Shown here one piece after another: positions 1 through 6,850 of a stretch of 47,230 nucleotides of DNA. Location of the stretch: NCBI GenBank assembly GCA_030645995.1, contig JAUSMU010000023.1:1-47230 (forward strand), read 5' to 3'. The notes beneath the pieces are model-generated. The model was not told the origin of the DNA. It saw only the letters and a program-made list of their open reading frames with translations, and made no database searches. The position numbers and the translations under genes were made by a program. Source of the stretch: Gammaproteobacteria bacterium (GTDB lineage Bacteria > Pseudomonadota > Gammaproteobacteria > Pseudomonadales > Pseudohongiellaceae). How positions within the stretch are numbered: position 1 is the first letter of the stretch; the number at the start of each line of letters is the position of its first letter.

Positions 1-845
1 GGCCATCGCCCGTCCACGCTGTGCAGCACCGTGACGGCTCGCTCCACTGTGACGAGTCCGCCGACCAGAATCCAGTCGATACGGCCCTCGCGCCCCTCCG
101 GCGGTGGGCCAAAACCGTTCGACGTCAGTGGCGGTCCCTCCTGCTTTTCTGCGACTACCCAGGCATCCCTGAGGCCATTGCTCGTCGCGGCATGCCACGT
201 CTCGCTTGTTTCTGCTATGGCGTTAAAGTCACCCATGACCACTACCACGCTCTCGGGAGGATGTTGCGAGATGTGCGCATTGATCTGTTCTGCGGCCTGG
301 ATCTGACGAGGGCCGCCACGTATCGTGAAATGCGTGTTGTAGACGTAAAACTGTCGGTGAGTCTCGAGATGGTGGAAGCGAGCCCAGGTGACTATGCGGG
401 AGACCCGACTGGGTAGCGCAGGGGGATTCGGATCGTCCGCGAGCCAGAACGTGCCAGATTCTATTGGAACCAGCACCTCGTACTTGTAGAAGATCGGAGT
501 CGCCTCGCTCAGCCCAACGCCTCCGTTCAGACCGCGGTCGACGCCCAACCATCGGTACTCGGGCATTTCCGACTGAAGAAAGTCAATCTGCACCGTGAGA
601 GCCTCCTGGAGACCAAGGACGTCAGGGTCGAAGGCTCGCATGGTCTCGACCACAAGCTCTTTGCGCATTGGCCAAATGTTATCGCCGTCTTGTCCATCCG
701 CAGTTCGAATATTGAATGTCATCACGTCGAGTTCGAAAGACGTGTCATCCGATTCTGCTTGCTGGGCAAAGAGCGTCATCGGGCTGGCAGACAGTACGAT
801 CACAGTCAGGATATGGACAGCGAATCGATACCGAGTGCGCTTCAC
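1..845 (-). CDS. Secreted endonuclease/exonuclease/phosphatase family protein (3' end cut by window edge)
   Basis: Reading leftward from a GTG at 845, the frame stays open to the window edge (281 codons). It begins with a Sec-type signal peptide: basic KRTRYR, a hydrophobic run, then a likely cleavage near LFAQQ. The mature part shows the EEP fold signatures in order: DVMTFNIR, the metal-binding QE in LGLQEA, VYNTHF, VVMGDFNA and RIDWILV. The final SDH-type motif would lie beyond the edge. Family members are metal-dependent phosphodiesterases acting on nucleic acids, sugar phosphates or lipids; the substrate cannot be read here and export suggests a periplasmic or extracellular role. The start is uncertain. 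An AGGAGG at 876-881 sits well for an ATT at 869 in frame, while the nearby ATG at 859 runs into a stop after five codons, so a small indel near the start is possible. Confidence 0.8.
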   Translation of the reverse strand, partial: MKRTRYRFAVHILTVIVLSASPMTLFAQQAESDDTSFELDVMTFNIRTADGQDGDNIWPMRKELVVETMRAFDPDVLGLQEALTVQIDFLQSEMPEYRWLGVDRGLNGGVGLSEATPIFYKYEVLVPIESGTFWLADDPNPPALPSRVSRIVTWARFHHLETHRQFYVYNTHFTIRGGPRQIQAAEQINAHISQHPPESVVVVMGDFNAIAETSETWHAATSNGLRDAWVVAEKQEGPPLTSNGFGPPPEGREGRIDWILVGGLVTVERAVTVLHSVDGRW

Positions 846-1109
846 GGATACTTTTTCATTACAGAAAATGGGAAGCCTCCTAGACTGTGCGTGCTTAAGA
901 GCGGACCAAGAACCATCATTAGCTTGGAATTAAAAAACCAAGTCAGAAAATTGCGCTGTCTAAAATACCGATAGTTCACAGCTGATACCAGTTGCCGTCC
1001 ACTGTTGAACATCGGAACAGGTTCGGTCTCGGTCAGATTTGGAGATATGGCCGGAGAGAAAGTCTTGAAATTCTTCAATTTGCGATTGAAAAATGGGCCC
1101 CGTTCCGCC
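846..1109. other. Non-coding stretch with GGTTCGGT motifs left of att copy 1
   Basis: No credible gene. It contains GGTTCGGT and CTCGGT motifs (about 1018-1034) followed by an AAAGTCTTGAAATTCTTCAA block (about 1054-1083). A closely similar arrangement lies at 36815-36935, immediately left of att copy 3. Both therefore look like the right-hand end of one kind of integrative element, perhaps recombinase or excisionase binding DNA (inference). Confidence 0.5.
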
Positions 1110-1156
1110 GACTCATAATCCGTTGGTCCCTGGTTCAAGTCCAGGTGGGCCCACCA
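1110..1156 (+). repeat. att copy 1: tRNA 3'-half scar (CAU anticodon)
   Basis: First of three identical 47-bp repeats. It holds the 3' side of an anticodon arm with CTCATAA loop, a T-arm with TTCAAGT loop and an acceptor strand ending GGGCCCACCA. It closely resembles the 3' half of tRNA-Ile2(CAU); elongator tRNA-Met cannot be excluded. No D-arm or 5' acceptor strand precedes it, so it is not a functional tRNA gene. Tyrosine recombinases commonly use such 3' ends as attachment sites. Confidence 0.85.
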
Positions 1157-1378
1157 AATTCCTCAGATTTCCTTCGAAAAGCCTCTTCCCCTTCATCTGA
1201 ACAGAATTAACCCATTGTTTATATTGGAAACTTTCGACTGCCGCATAAAATGCACTCGATTGTTCGTGCAGACTTACGAGCATCTATACTCTTTGTACTG
1301 AGTTCAGACTTTGATCTCTCAAATACACGGTTGCCCGCCTGATTGACAGCGCTCAACCATTAACCAAGTTGCTAAAAA

Positions 1379-1393
1379 TAACCAAGCAGGTTA
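1379..1393. promoter_or_regulatory. Palindromic operator upstream of mqsRA
   Basis: TAACC-aagca-GGTTA is a perfect 15-bp inverted repeat ending 10 bp before the mqsR start. A related half-site, TTAACCAAG, lies just upstream at about 1360. MqsA is known to repress its own operon by binding AACC/GGTT palindromes, so this is the expected autoregulatory site. Confidence 0.75.
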
Positions 1394-1403
1394 AATTCAA
1401 GCC

Positions 1404-1550
1404 ATGGAGAAAAAGACGCCACACTACAAGTTGGCTGTGGTTCAGGCGCTTTGGCAGGACGTATACCGCCCTGCCTCTCGGGCCGGTGGTGTGTACCTGA
1501 AGCTGACGGTTGTGGACGATTTACTGATTGTGTCCTTCAAGGAGCTATAA
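1404..1550 (+). pseudogene. mqsR: mqsR toxin with large in-frame internal deletion
   Basis: A 48-codon frame starts MEKKTPHYKL, matching the N-terminus of MqsR. After about 16 codons it jumps straight to WQDVYRPASRAGGVYLKLT and ends IVSFKEL, matching the extreme C-terminus. Known MqsR is about 98 residues, so roughly 50 central residues are missing without loss of frame. MqsR is a translation-dependent mRNA interferase of the RelE fold; with its centre gone it should not cleave RNA. It could still be translated and might still contact MqsA. It ends 2 bp before the mqsA start, so the operon layout is preserved. Confidence 0.85.
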
Positions 1551-1552
1551 CG

Positions 1553-1954
1553 ATGAAATGTCCGGTTTGTGGTGCAGCGGAACTGATCCACGACACGCGC
1601 AACCTGCCTTACACCTACAAGGGCGAGACAACTGTCGTCGCGGCAGTGACGGGCGATTTCTGCCCAGCCTGTGCAGAATCTATTCTTGACGCAGGTGAAA
1701 CCAACCGGGTTATGCGTGAAATGAGCGCTTTTTCCAAACAAGTCAATGCGGCGATTGTTGATCCGGCTTTTATCGTCACGGTGCGCAAAAAGCTCAACCT
1801 TGACCAGCGTCAGGCAGCTGAAATTTTTGGCGGTGGCATCAATGCCTTTTCGCGCTACGAAAACGGCAAAACCAAACCCCCAGTGGCCTTGATCAAACTG
1901 CTCAAGTTACTGGATCGACACCCCAACCTGATTGATGAGATCAGGACGGCTTGA
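1553..1954 (+). CDS. mqsA: Antitoxin MqsA
   Basis: 133 residues, close to the usual 131. The N-terminal zinc domain has the four expected cysteines (C3, C6, C37, C40) in CPVC and CPAC pairs. The C-terminal XRE-type helix-turn-helix carries the conserved EIFGGGINAFSRYE stretch. MqsA neutralises MqsR and represses the operon, and in E. coli also other promoters. All key residues look intact even though the adjoining toxin is deleted, so it probably persists as a DNA-binding regulator or as protection against MqsR elsewhere in the cell. ATG chosen because it follows the toxin stop directly and matches the family N-terminus. Confidence 0.92.
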   Translation: MKCPVCGAAELIHDTRNLPYTYKGETTVVAAVTGDFCPACAESILDAGETNRVMREMSAFSKQVNAAIVDPAFIVTVRKKLNLDQRQAAEIFGGGINAFSRYENGKTKPPVALIKLLKLLDRHPNLIDEIRTA

Positions 1955-2116
1955 GGCCTGACTTTTTCGAAAATGGGGGTACTACTCGATTTTATGAACG
2001 CCCCACTTTCGGACTATTTTTAGCTTTTAGTGCCGTACGCTTTTTAGCTTTTAGTGTTGTGGCTTTGCTGGGTTAAGCTGTCCGCCCAATCGAATGCTGC
2101 GTTGATGTCGGCAGCG
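1955..2116. other. Intergenic end of the mini-cassette with a 16-bp direct repeat
   Basis: No gene seen. Two identical 16-bp units TTTTTAGCTTTTAGTG lie at 2017-2032 and 2041-2056, just before att copy 2. The GGTTCGGT motifs found left of copies 1 and 3 are absent here, so this right end is of a different type. Confidence 0.5.
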
Positions 2117-2163
2117 GACTCATAATCCGTTGGTCCCTGGTTCAAGTCCAGGTGGGCCCACCA
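2117..2163 (+). repeat. att copy 2: tRNA 3'-half scar
   Basis: Identical over 47 bp to copies 1 and 3. Here similarity to a full tRNA extends a few bases further left (GCAGCG before GACTCATAATCC), restoring the whole anticodon stem. No D-arm or 5' acceptor strand precedes it. It marks the left boundary of the 34.9-kb island. Confidence 0.85.
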
Positions 2164-2214
2164 AATTCCTCAGAATCACCTCGAAAAACCTCTTACCTTT
2201 CATCTGATTAGCAG

Positions 2215-2290
2215 CTGGGCAACGGACTTTTGGCCGGTTGGGGCGACGGACTATGCATCCGTTGCTCCCAATTTCTGAGCCCACCAAATT
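2215..2290 (+). repeat. Degenerate tRNA-like segment next to att copy 2
   Basis: A sequence resembling a decayed tRNA. TGGGC near 2216 can pair with GCCCA before CCA near 2285. A D-arm-like GGTTGGGGCGA is followed by an anticodon-arm-like hairpin ACGGA-CTATGCA-TCCGT and a truncated T-arm. It mirrors the native CGGACTCATAATCCGTTGG order with changed loop bases. The block from about 2219 to 2267 recurs almost unchanged at 37111-37159. It may be a secondary attachment site or a remnant of a second tRNA gene; a working tRNA is unlikely. Confidence 0.45.
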
Positions 2291-2496
2291 TTTCCGTGAG
2301 CCCATCGAGACGCGGGTTCCATCAGTGAGAATCGGGCTGTCCATCCGTTTCGCTTGTCAGACAAAGAGCATCGTATTAATCTTCATGCAGGTTCATCCTA
2401 TGGAGTGCCTGTATTGCCAGTATGAGTATCTCAACTGGTTCCCGTCTCTCTCGAAATTCGAGGAGCGGGTCCCATTAATCAGTTGGAGAAATGCTC
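2291..2496. other. Intergenic leader before the HNH gene
   Basis: No convincing gene or terminator. Only the ribosome-binding site GGAG at 2485-2488, serving the HNH gene, is evident. Confidence 0.4.
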
Positions 2497-2844
2497 ATGG
2501 TCCGTCGAAAATCCCTCAAGAATATTGCCGCTAAAGCCTTCGATTTACAGAACGGTAAATGTTTCTATTGCGACTCCCCGATGTGGCGTGGCGATCCGTA
2601 CGACCTCCAGAACAGTCTGCGAATTTCCAGTGCACAGGCTAGATGGTTTCAGTGTACTGGCGAGCATCTTGTTCCTCACTCAGCGGGAGGATCATCGGGC
2701 GCTGATAATATCGTTGCGGCTTGCCAGTTTTGCAATTTGCAGAGGCATCGCCAGAGGGTACCTCCACACCCAGAGCAATTTCGCCAGTTCGTGCAAAGGC
2801 GACTTCTAGCGCGCAGATGGAATCGTCCCCTGCTTGGTGCTTAG
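2497..2844 (+). CDS. Small HNH endonuclease-type protein
   Basis: 115 residues with the zinc-finger HNH pattern: CFYCDSPMW, then GEHLVPHSAGG (first His pair), then NIVAACQFCNLQRH. This is the metal-binding beta-beta-alpha nuclease fold. A second, clearly related protein lies at 33240-33593 and shares CxYCxxPMWxGxP, EHL and NIVAAC-FCN-RH. The ATG at 2497 is preferred over 2491 because GGAG lies 8 bp upstream. It stands alone behind the att site, with no obvious partner. It could be a defence or homing-type nuclease or a stand-alone modification-dependent enzyme. Confidence 0.75.
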   Translation: MVRRKSLKNIAAKAFDLQNGKCFYCDSPMWRGDPYDLQNSLRISSAQARWFQCTGEHLVPHSAGGSSGADNIVAACQFCNLQRHRQRVPPHPEQFRQFVQRRLLARRWNRPLLGA

Positions 2845-3403
2845 ACAAGAGCGTCTGAGGCGACGGAGAGGGTGTTTCTGTCAGGTTGACGGCCCGACGG
2901 GAGACACGTCGCGAGACTCGTCCTGACGATTGATCTCCTCTTCTGTGCCCCGGGTGACTAAAGTAAAGCATGGATTTAAGCAGGGGACACAGGGACTTAG
3001 CCTCTCCCCACCCCCTTTGAGCACACGAGCACACGAGCACATGAGGATTAAGAGCACTGTGAGCATACGAAGAAGCGTATAATAAATTGTATTAGTTATA
3101 GTTTTTAAACTTTTTGTAATATTTCTGTGCAACACAAATAACATAAACTGTTTAAAATATTTATTTAGGGCTATTAATGCTTTCAGAATATCGTCGAGTC
3201 TCTATGTAATTCCCCCCTCGAATCCTTGATAAAATCTCAAATAAGTCTAATATTGGACCTGCCATCTGGGGACTGTGTATAGACCAAGGCGTGCTCACAG
3301 TTGTTGGAATTCCAACCTTCAATAACCTAGCCAACAGTTGCACAGCGGGGACTTCCAACACCCCCTCCCCCAGAGGGCACTTAAAGTCCTATTGAGGAAT
3401 AAG
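2845..3403. other. Long non-coding stretch with a short tandem repeat
   Basis: No supported gene over about 560 bp. It contains three tandem 8-bp units of GAGCACAC type at 3019-3042 and an A/T-rich section (3070-3180) that could hold promoters. The next gene's GAGG ribosome-binding site is at about 3394. Confidence 0.4.
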
Positions 3404-3991
3404 ATGGCCAAGCCCCCAGCCAAGCTGTTTAAGACACGGAAGATAACCGAGCGTTACGAAGATCGGCGTAAAGTTATATGGCCAGACGTGCAGGATTCCT
3501 GCATCTGGAACCGTTCCACTAGTGACGGGTTTGCGACTATTCCGCGAACTCTAAACTTAATCGCTTCGATTGCAGACGATCTCGCTACAAAGAGTAAGAG
3601 GGTTTCTTCTACCTACATTGGATTGTGGTGCCGAGTGTGGGACGCTGGCATGGTTGAAATAACAAATGAGTGGGAATTAGCCACTGAATCGGGTTTCACC
3701 GGTGAACGAAGAGTATACACGTGGAGGGATAGAATAAAGGAGTTGCATGGACTGGGATTTATTTTGCTAAAGGAGGGACCGAAGGGCCCATATCAATTTG
3801 TGCTTATAATAAATCCCTATCATGTAATTAGTGATTTACATCGCGCCGGAAAAGTAAGTGAGACAAGGTGGGTGGCACTGAATGAGCGGGCGAAAGAAAT
3901 AGGCGCGCGGGATCTCGTAAAGCATGGCGAAAAAGTGGCTATAAAAGAAAAGGTAGCCAAACTTAAAGAACTCGCAACTATGAAAAGCTAA
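3404..3991 (+). CDS. Conserved hypothetical protein, winged-helix-like
   Basis: 195 residues starting MAKPPAKLFK at an ATG with GAGG about 6 bp upstream. The centre (WNRSTSDGFATIPRTLNLI, then SSTYIGLWCRVWDAGMVEI, then RRVYTWRDRIKELHGLGFI) reads like a helix-turn-helix/winged-helix core seen in proteins of plasmids and islands, possibly replication- or partition-related. That is recollection of a pattern, not a named family. The C-terminus is Lys/Glu-rich and probably helical. It has no operon partner; its neighbour downstream is a broken SRAP gene. Confidence 0.6.
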   Translation: MAKPPAKLFKTRKITERYEDRRKVIWPDVQDSCIWNRSTSDGFATIPRTLNLIASIADDLATKSKRVSSTYIGLWCRVWDAGMVEITNEWELATESGFTGERRVYTWRDRIKELHGLGFILLKEGPKGPYQFVLIINPYHVISDLHRAGKVSETRWVALNERAKEIGARDLVKHGEKVAIKEKVAKLKELATMKS

Positions 3992-4004
3992 GGGCTTCAA
4001 TAAC

Positions 4005-4532
4005 AACACGCCCCTGGGACTGATATCGCACTGGTGGTCCAAGGATAAAGCTCCCACGTTGACGTTCAACGCCAGGTCTGAGGAAGCGTCACAGAAGCCC
4101 ATGTGGCGAGGAAGCCTTAAGGTGCAACGATGCCTGATGCCCGCTCAAGGGTGATATGAGTGGTGCGAGACCGAGAAGGTGAAGAATGAGTCCGGCAAGA
4201 CGGTGAACCAGCCGTACTTCCATCACTGTCCCGACGACCCCGTCATAACCTTCGCCGGTCTGTGGGCTGTGTGGACGGCACCAGAGGGGAATCAGATAGT
4301 GTCCTGCGCCCTACTATCGAAAGCCCCCGCCCCGAGCATTGAACATATCCACCACAAGATGCCCGTGGTGGTAACTCCCGAGCTTTACGATGATTGGCTG
4401 AACCCCGAAACTTCTCCGATTGATGTGCATCGAATCATCTCCGAGGCACGGCGGGACTTTGTGGGCCACAGGGTGGGCACCAAGGTGAACAGCGTTAGGA
4501 AAAAATCGGCTGAAGTAGTCATTTCTCTTTAG
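4005..4532 (+). pseudogene. SRAP (YedK/HMCES-like) pseudogene
   Basis: The translated frame matches SRAP proteins: LGLISHWWSKD, TFNARSEEASQKPMW, RCLMPAQG-stop-YEW, FAGLWAVW, SKAPAPSIEHIHHKMPVVV. These enzymes form a covalent crosslink to abasic sites in single-stranded DNA through the N-terminal cysteine. Here the N-terminal part carrying that Cys (MCGR-type start, about 60-70 residues) is missing, and an in-frame TGA at 4152-4154 sits inside the conserved GFYEW motif. The 3' part could only be made from an internal start near 4179 and would lack the catalytic residue. Confidence 0.8.
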
Positions 4533-4714
4533 TCTTCACTCATTACTCTTAGGTGAGCCCGGTTGCTCGGCTTTCAGCTTCGCTCCCCGCCTATTGCTTA
4601 ACTTCTCATGCCTATATAAGTACACTCTGCATCAATACCACCACTTTGGAAAGCAGACGCCCTCTAGTCAAGCTGTAACGCGGTGAGAAAAGGACAATTA
4701 TTAATGGAAAACAG
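4533..4714. other. Promoter region of the mod/res operon
   Basis: Gene-free leader of about 180 bp. No clear palindrome. A TATAAG hexamer near 4615 may be part of a promoter, with low confidence. Confidence 0.3.
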
Positions 4715-6850
4715 ATGTCTCGATTAACGGATCTTATCAGAAAAATAACCGCCGAAGACCCTCAACTTGGGGATGATTTGGAACGAGAGTTTCGAGCGCT
4801 GTCATCCAGGCTGTCATTTGGACTGAACTTCGAACGGCACAAACCGGAAGCAATAGAACTTCCGAATCGACCGATCCGCCGAGGAGATAAAGTGCGTGTA
4901 TTGCCGCCGCGCGGATCAATTTCTAAGGGCGATCCGCGACTTTGGCAGGTTAGGGCTATCCGCAAGAGCGATCAGGAGGCCGACCTAGAGTTGATTGACT
5001 CAGAGGGGGCCGATGTGCACTCCGAGGCACTAAATGACTTGGTTGTAATCGCAGAGTTCGGTGACACAATCTATCCAGGACTCATCTCCACTGGAAAAAT
5101 TTCTCGTGGTGACAGAAACCTGTGGCACACAGTGATTAATGGCGAGAATTACCATGTCCTGAAAGCTCTAACTTGGACGCACCGGGGCAGGATAGACGCC
5201 ATCTACATCGATCCGCCGTACAACACGGGCGCCAAGGATTGGAAATACAACAACGACTACGTTGAAGCAGAAGACCTGTATCGCCACAGCAAATGGCTAG
5301 CAATGATGGAGAGGCGACTGCTCGTGGCTAAAGAGTTGTTAAATCCAGCAGACTCGGTATTGATTGTTACAATTGATGAAAAAGAATATCTGCGTTTGGG
5401 TTTGCTATTAGAACAGGTCTTCCCAGAAGCAAAAATTGAAATGGTTACCTCTGTGATTAGTGCGAAGGGAGTTGCCCGTTTTGGGGATTTTTCACGTGTA
5501 GAGGAATTCATTTACTTTGTACGCTTTGGAACCTCATCAGTAAATTTAGGTGAGGAAAATATGCTGGATGATTCGCGTTCAGCTTCGTCACAGATTGGCC
5601 AGAAGATGCAATGGCTTGGGCTTCGACGTAGGGAACCAACCGCAAGGCGCGGTGCGCGTCCCAATCAGTTCTACCCAATTTTTATACATGTGACCACAGG
5701 ATATATTGATTCCATTGGAGACCCCATCAACGATGATGTTGACCGCAGGACGATTGAGCCACCCAAGGACACGTTTGCAGTGTGGCCGTTGCTCCCGAAT
5801 GGAAGTGAAGGGCTCTGGGGCGTAACCCCTGAAACTGCGAAGAGCTACCTCAAGGATGGATTCATTCGCTCACGTAACCACAAACCACAAAAAGAGCAAT
5901 CTTCTATCAACTATCTTCCGAGTGGAACGGTTAAGGCAATTAGAGATGGTCAGATTGATATAGTTGGTCGTGACCCGGATGGAGCAGTTCAAGGTGTTTA
6001 TAGAGAGCGAAAAGGCGTCATTCCCAAGCGAGTCTGGAACAAAGCGTCTCACAATGCGGAGAACGGAGGTTCACTTGTAATATCGAAGCTTATTCCAGAT
6101 CGCCGCTTCCCCTTCCCAAAGTCCCTTTATGCTGTGGAAGACGCCTTGCGATTCTTTCTTTCGGATAAGCCAAGCGCATTGGTTCTAGACTACTTCTCCG
6201 GCTCCGGTACTACGGCTCATGCCGTCATGCGGCTCAATAGGCAGGATGACGGCGAGCGTCAATGCATCAGTATTACCAACAATGAAGTCAGTGCCGATGA
6301 GCAGAAGTCGCTTCGAGAAAATGGCTTGCGTCCGGGCGATCCCGAGTGGGAGAAGCTAGGCATTTGCGACTACATCACTAAACCTCGCGTGGAGGCTGCC
6401 ATAACCGGGAATACACCGGATGGGGAGCGCATCAAAGGCAACTACAAGTTTACCGACGAGTTCCCGATGGCAGATGGTTTTGAGGAAAAAGCGGAGTTTT
6501 TCACGCTTACATATGAAACACCACTCTCCGTCAGCTACCAAACTGCATTTGCCCGTATAGCCCCTTTACTTTGGATGCGCGCGGGCAGTATGGGTAGGCG
6601 CATCGATAAGCTACCTTCCAAAGGCTGGGACGTAGCTGAAACCTACGGCTTACTGGTTGATCTTGACCAAGCGACTGGCTTCCTCAAAGCCTTACGCGCA
6701 GTCGAATCCCTGCGCATTGCTTACTTAGTCACCGAAGATGAGCGGCGCTTCCAGTCATTGGCGCGTCGCCTCCCCGAGGGGGTTGAAGCAGTTCGCCTCT
6801 ATGAATCCTATCTGACCAATTTCGCGTTTGCTAGCGGAGACGATCAATGA
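4715..6850 (+). CDS. mod: Type III-like modification methyltransferase (Mod)
   Basis: 711 residues. The catalytic DPPYNTG (residues 166-172) precedes the S-adenosylmethionine motif FSGSGTT (494-500), the order of beta-class N6-adenine methyltransferases that includes type III Mod subunits. The N-terminal region (MSRLTDLIRK, then FGLNFERHKPEAIELP, then RGDKVRVLPPRG) is typical of a Mod subgroup; the middle should hold the target-recognition domain. It overlaps res by 4 bp (ATGA), so the two are translationally coupled. A relic of a second copy of its 5' end lies at 40335. Expected to methylate host DNA and to form the restriction complex with Res. Confidence 0.92.
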   Translation: MSRLTDLIRKITAEDPQLGDDLEREFRALSSRLSFGLNFERHKPEAIELPNRPIRRGDKVRVLPPRGSISKGDPRLWQVRAIRKSDQEADLELIDSEGADVHSEALNDLVVIAEFGDTIYPGLISTGKISRGDRNLWHTVINGENYHVLKALTWTHRGRIDAIYIDPPYNTGAKDWKYNNDYVEAEDLYRHSKWLAMMERRLLVAKELLNPADSVLIVTIDEKEYLRLGLLLEQVFPEAKIEMVTSVISAKGVARFGDFSRVEEFIYFVRFGTSSVNLGEENMLDDSRSASSQIGQKMQWLGLRRREPTARRGARPNQFYPIFIHVTTGYIDSIGDPINDDVDRRTIEPPKDTFAVWPLLPNGSEGLWGVTPETAKSYLKDGFIRSRNHKPQKEQSSINYLPSGTVKAIRDGQIDIVGRDPDGAVQGVYRERKGVIPKRVWNKASHNAENGGSLVISKLIPDRRFPFPKSLYAVEDALRFFLSDKPSALVLDYFSGSGTTAHAVMRLNRQDDGERQCISITNNEVSADEQKSLRENGLRPGDPEWEKLGICDYITKPRVEAAITGNTPDGERIKGNYKFTDEFPMADGFEEKAEFFTLTYETPLSVSYQTAFARIAPLLWMRAGSMGRRIDKLPSKGWDVAETYGLLVDLDQATGFLKALRAVESLRIAYLVTEDERRFQSLARRLPEGVEAVRLYESYLTNFAFASGDDQ

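Larger units (their letters stand above)
1157..2163 (+). mobile_element. Mini-cassette bounded by two tRNA 3'-half scars, cargo mqsRA only
   Basis: About 1 kb between att copies 1 and 2, carrying only the mqsR relic and mqsA plus their operator. There is no recombinase gene, so any mobility would have to be supplied in trans. The sequence just right of the scar (AAATTCCTCAGA, then an AAGCCTCTT-type block) is shared in diverged form with the sequence right of copies 2 and 3, as expected if all three segments belong to one att family. The element call is inferred from the bounding repeats alone. Confidence 0.5.

Noticed and set aside
229-552. Arg/Ser-rich minus-strand frame within the EEP region
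   Set aside because: The neighbouring frame encodes a recognisable EEP protein over the same DNA.
1096-1110. GGGCCCC just before att copy 1 as the 5' end of an intact tRNA
   Set aside because: Only about 8 bases separate it from the anticodon arm, so there is no D-arm; GGGCCC is self-complementary and probably coincidental.
3019-3042. Three tandem 8-bp units as a CRISPR-like array
   Set aside because: Units are contiguous without spacers and far too short; simple tandem repeat.
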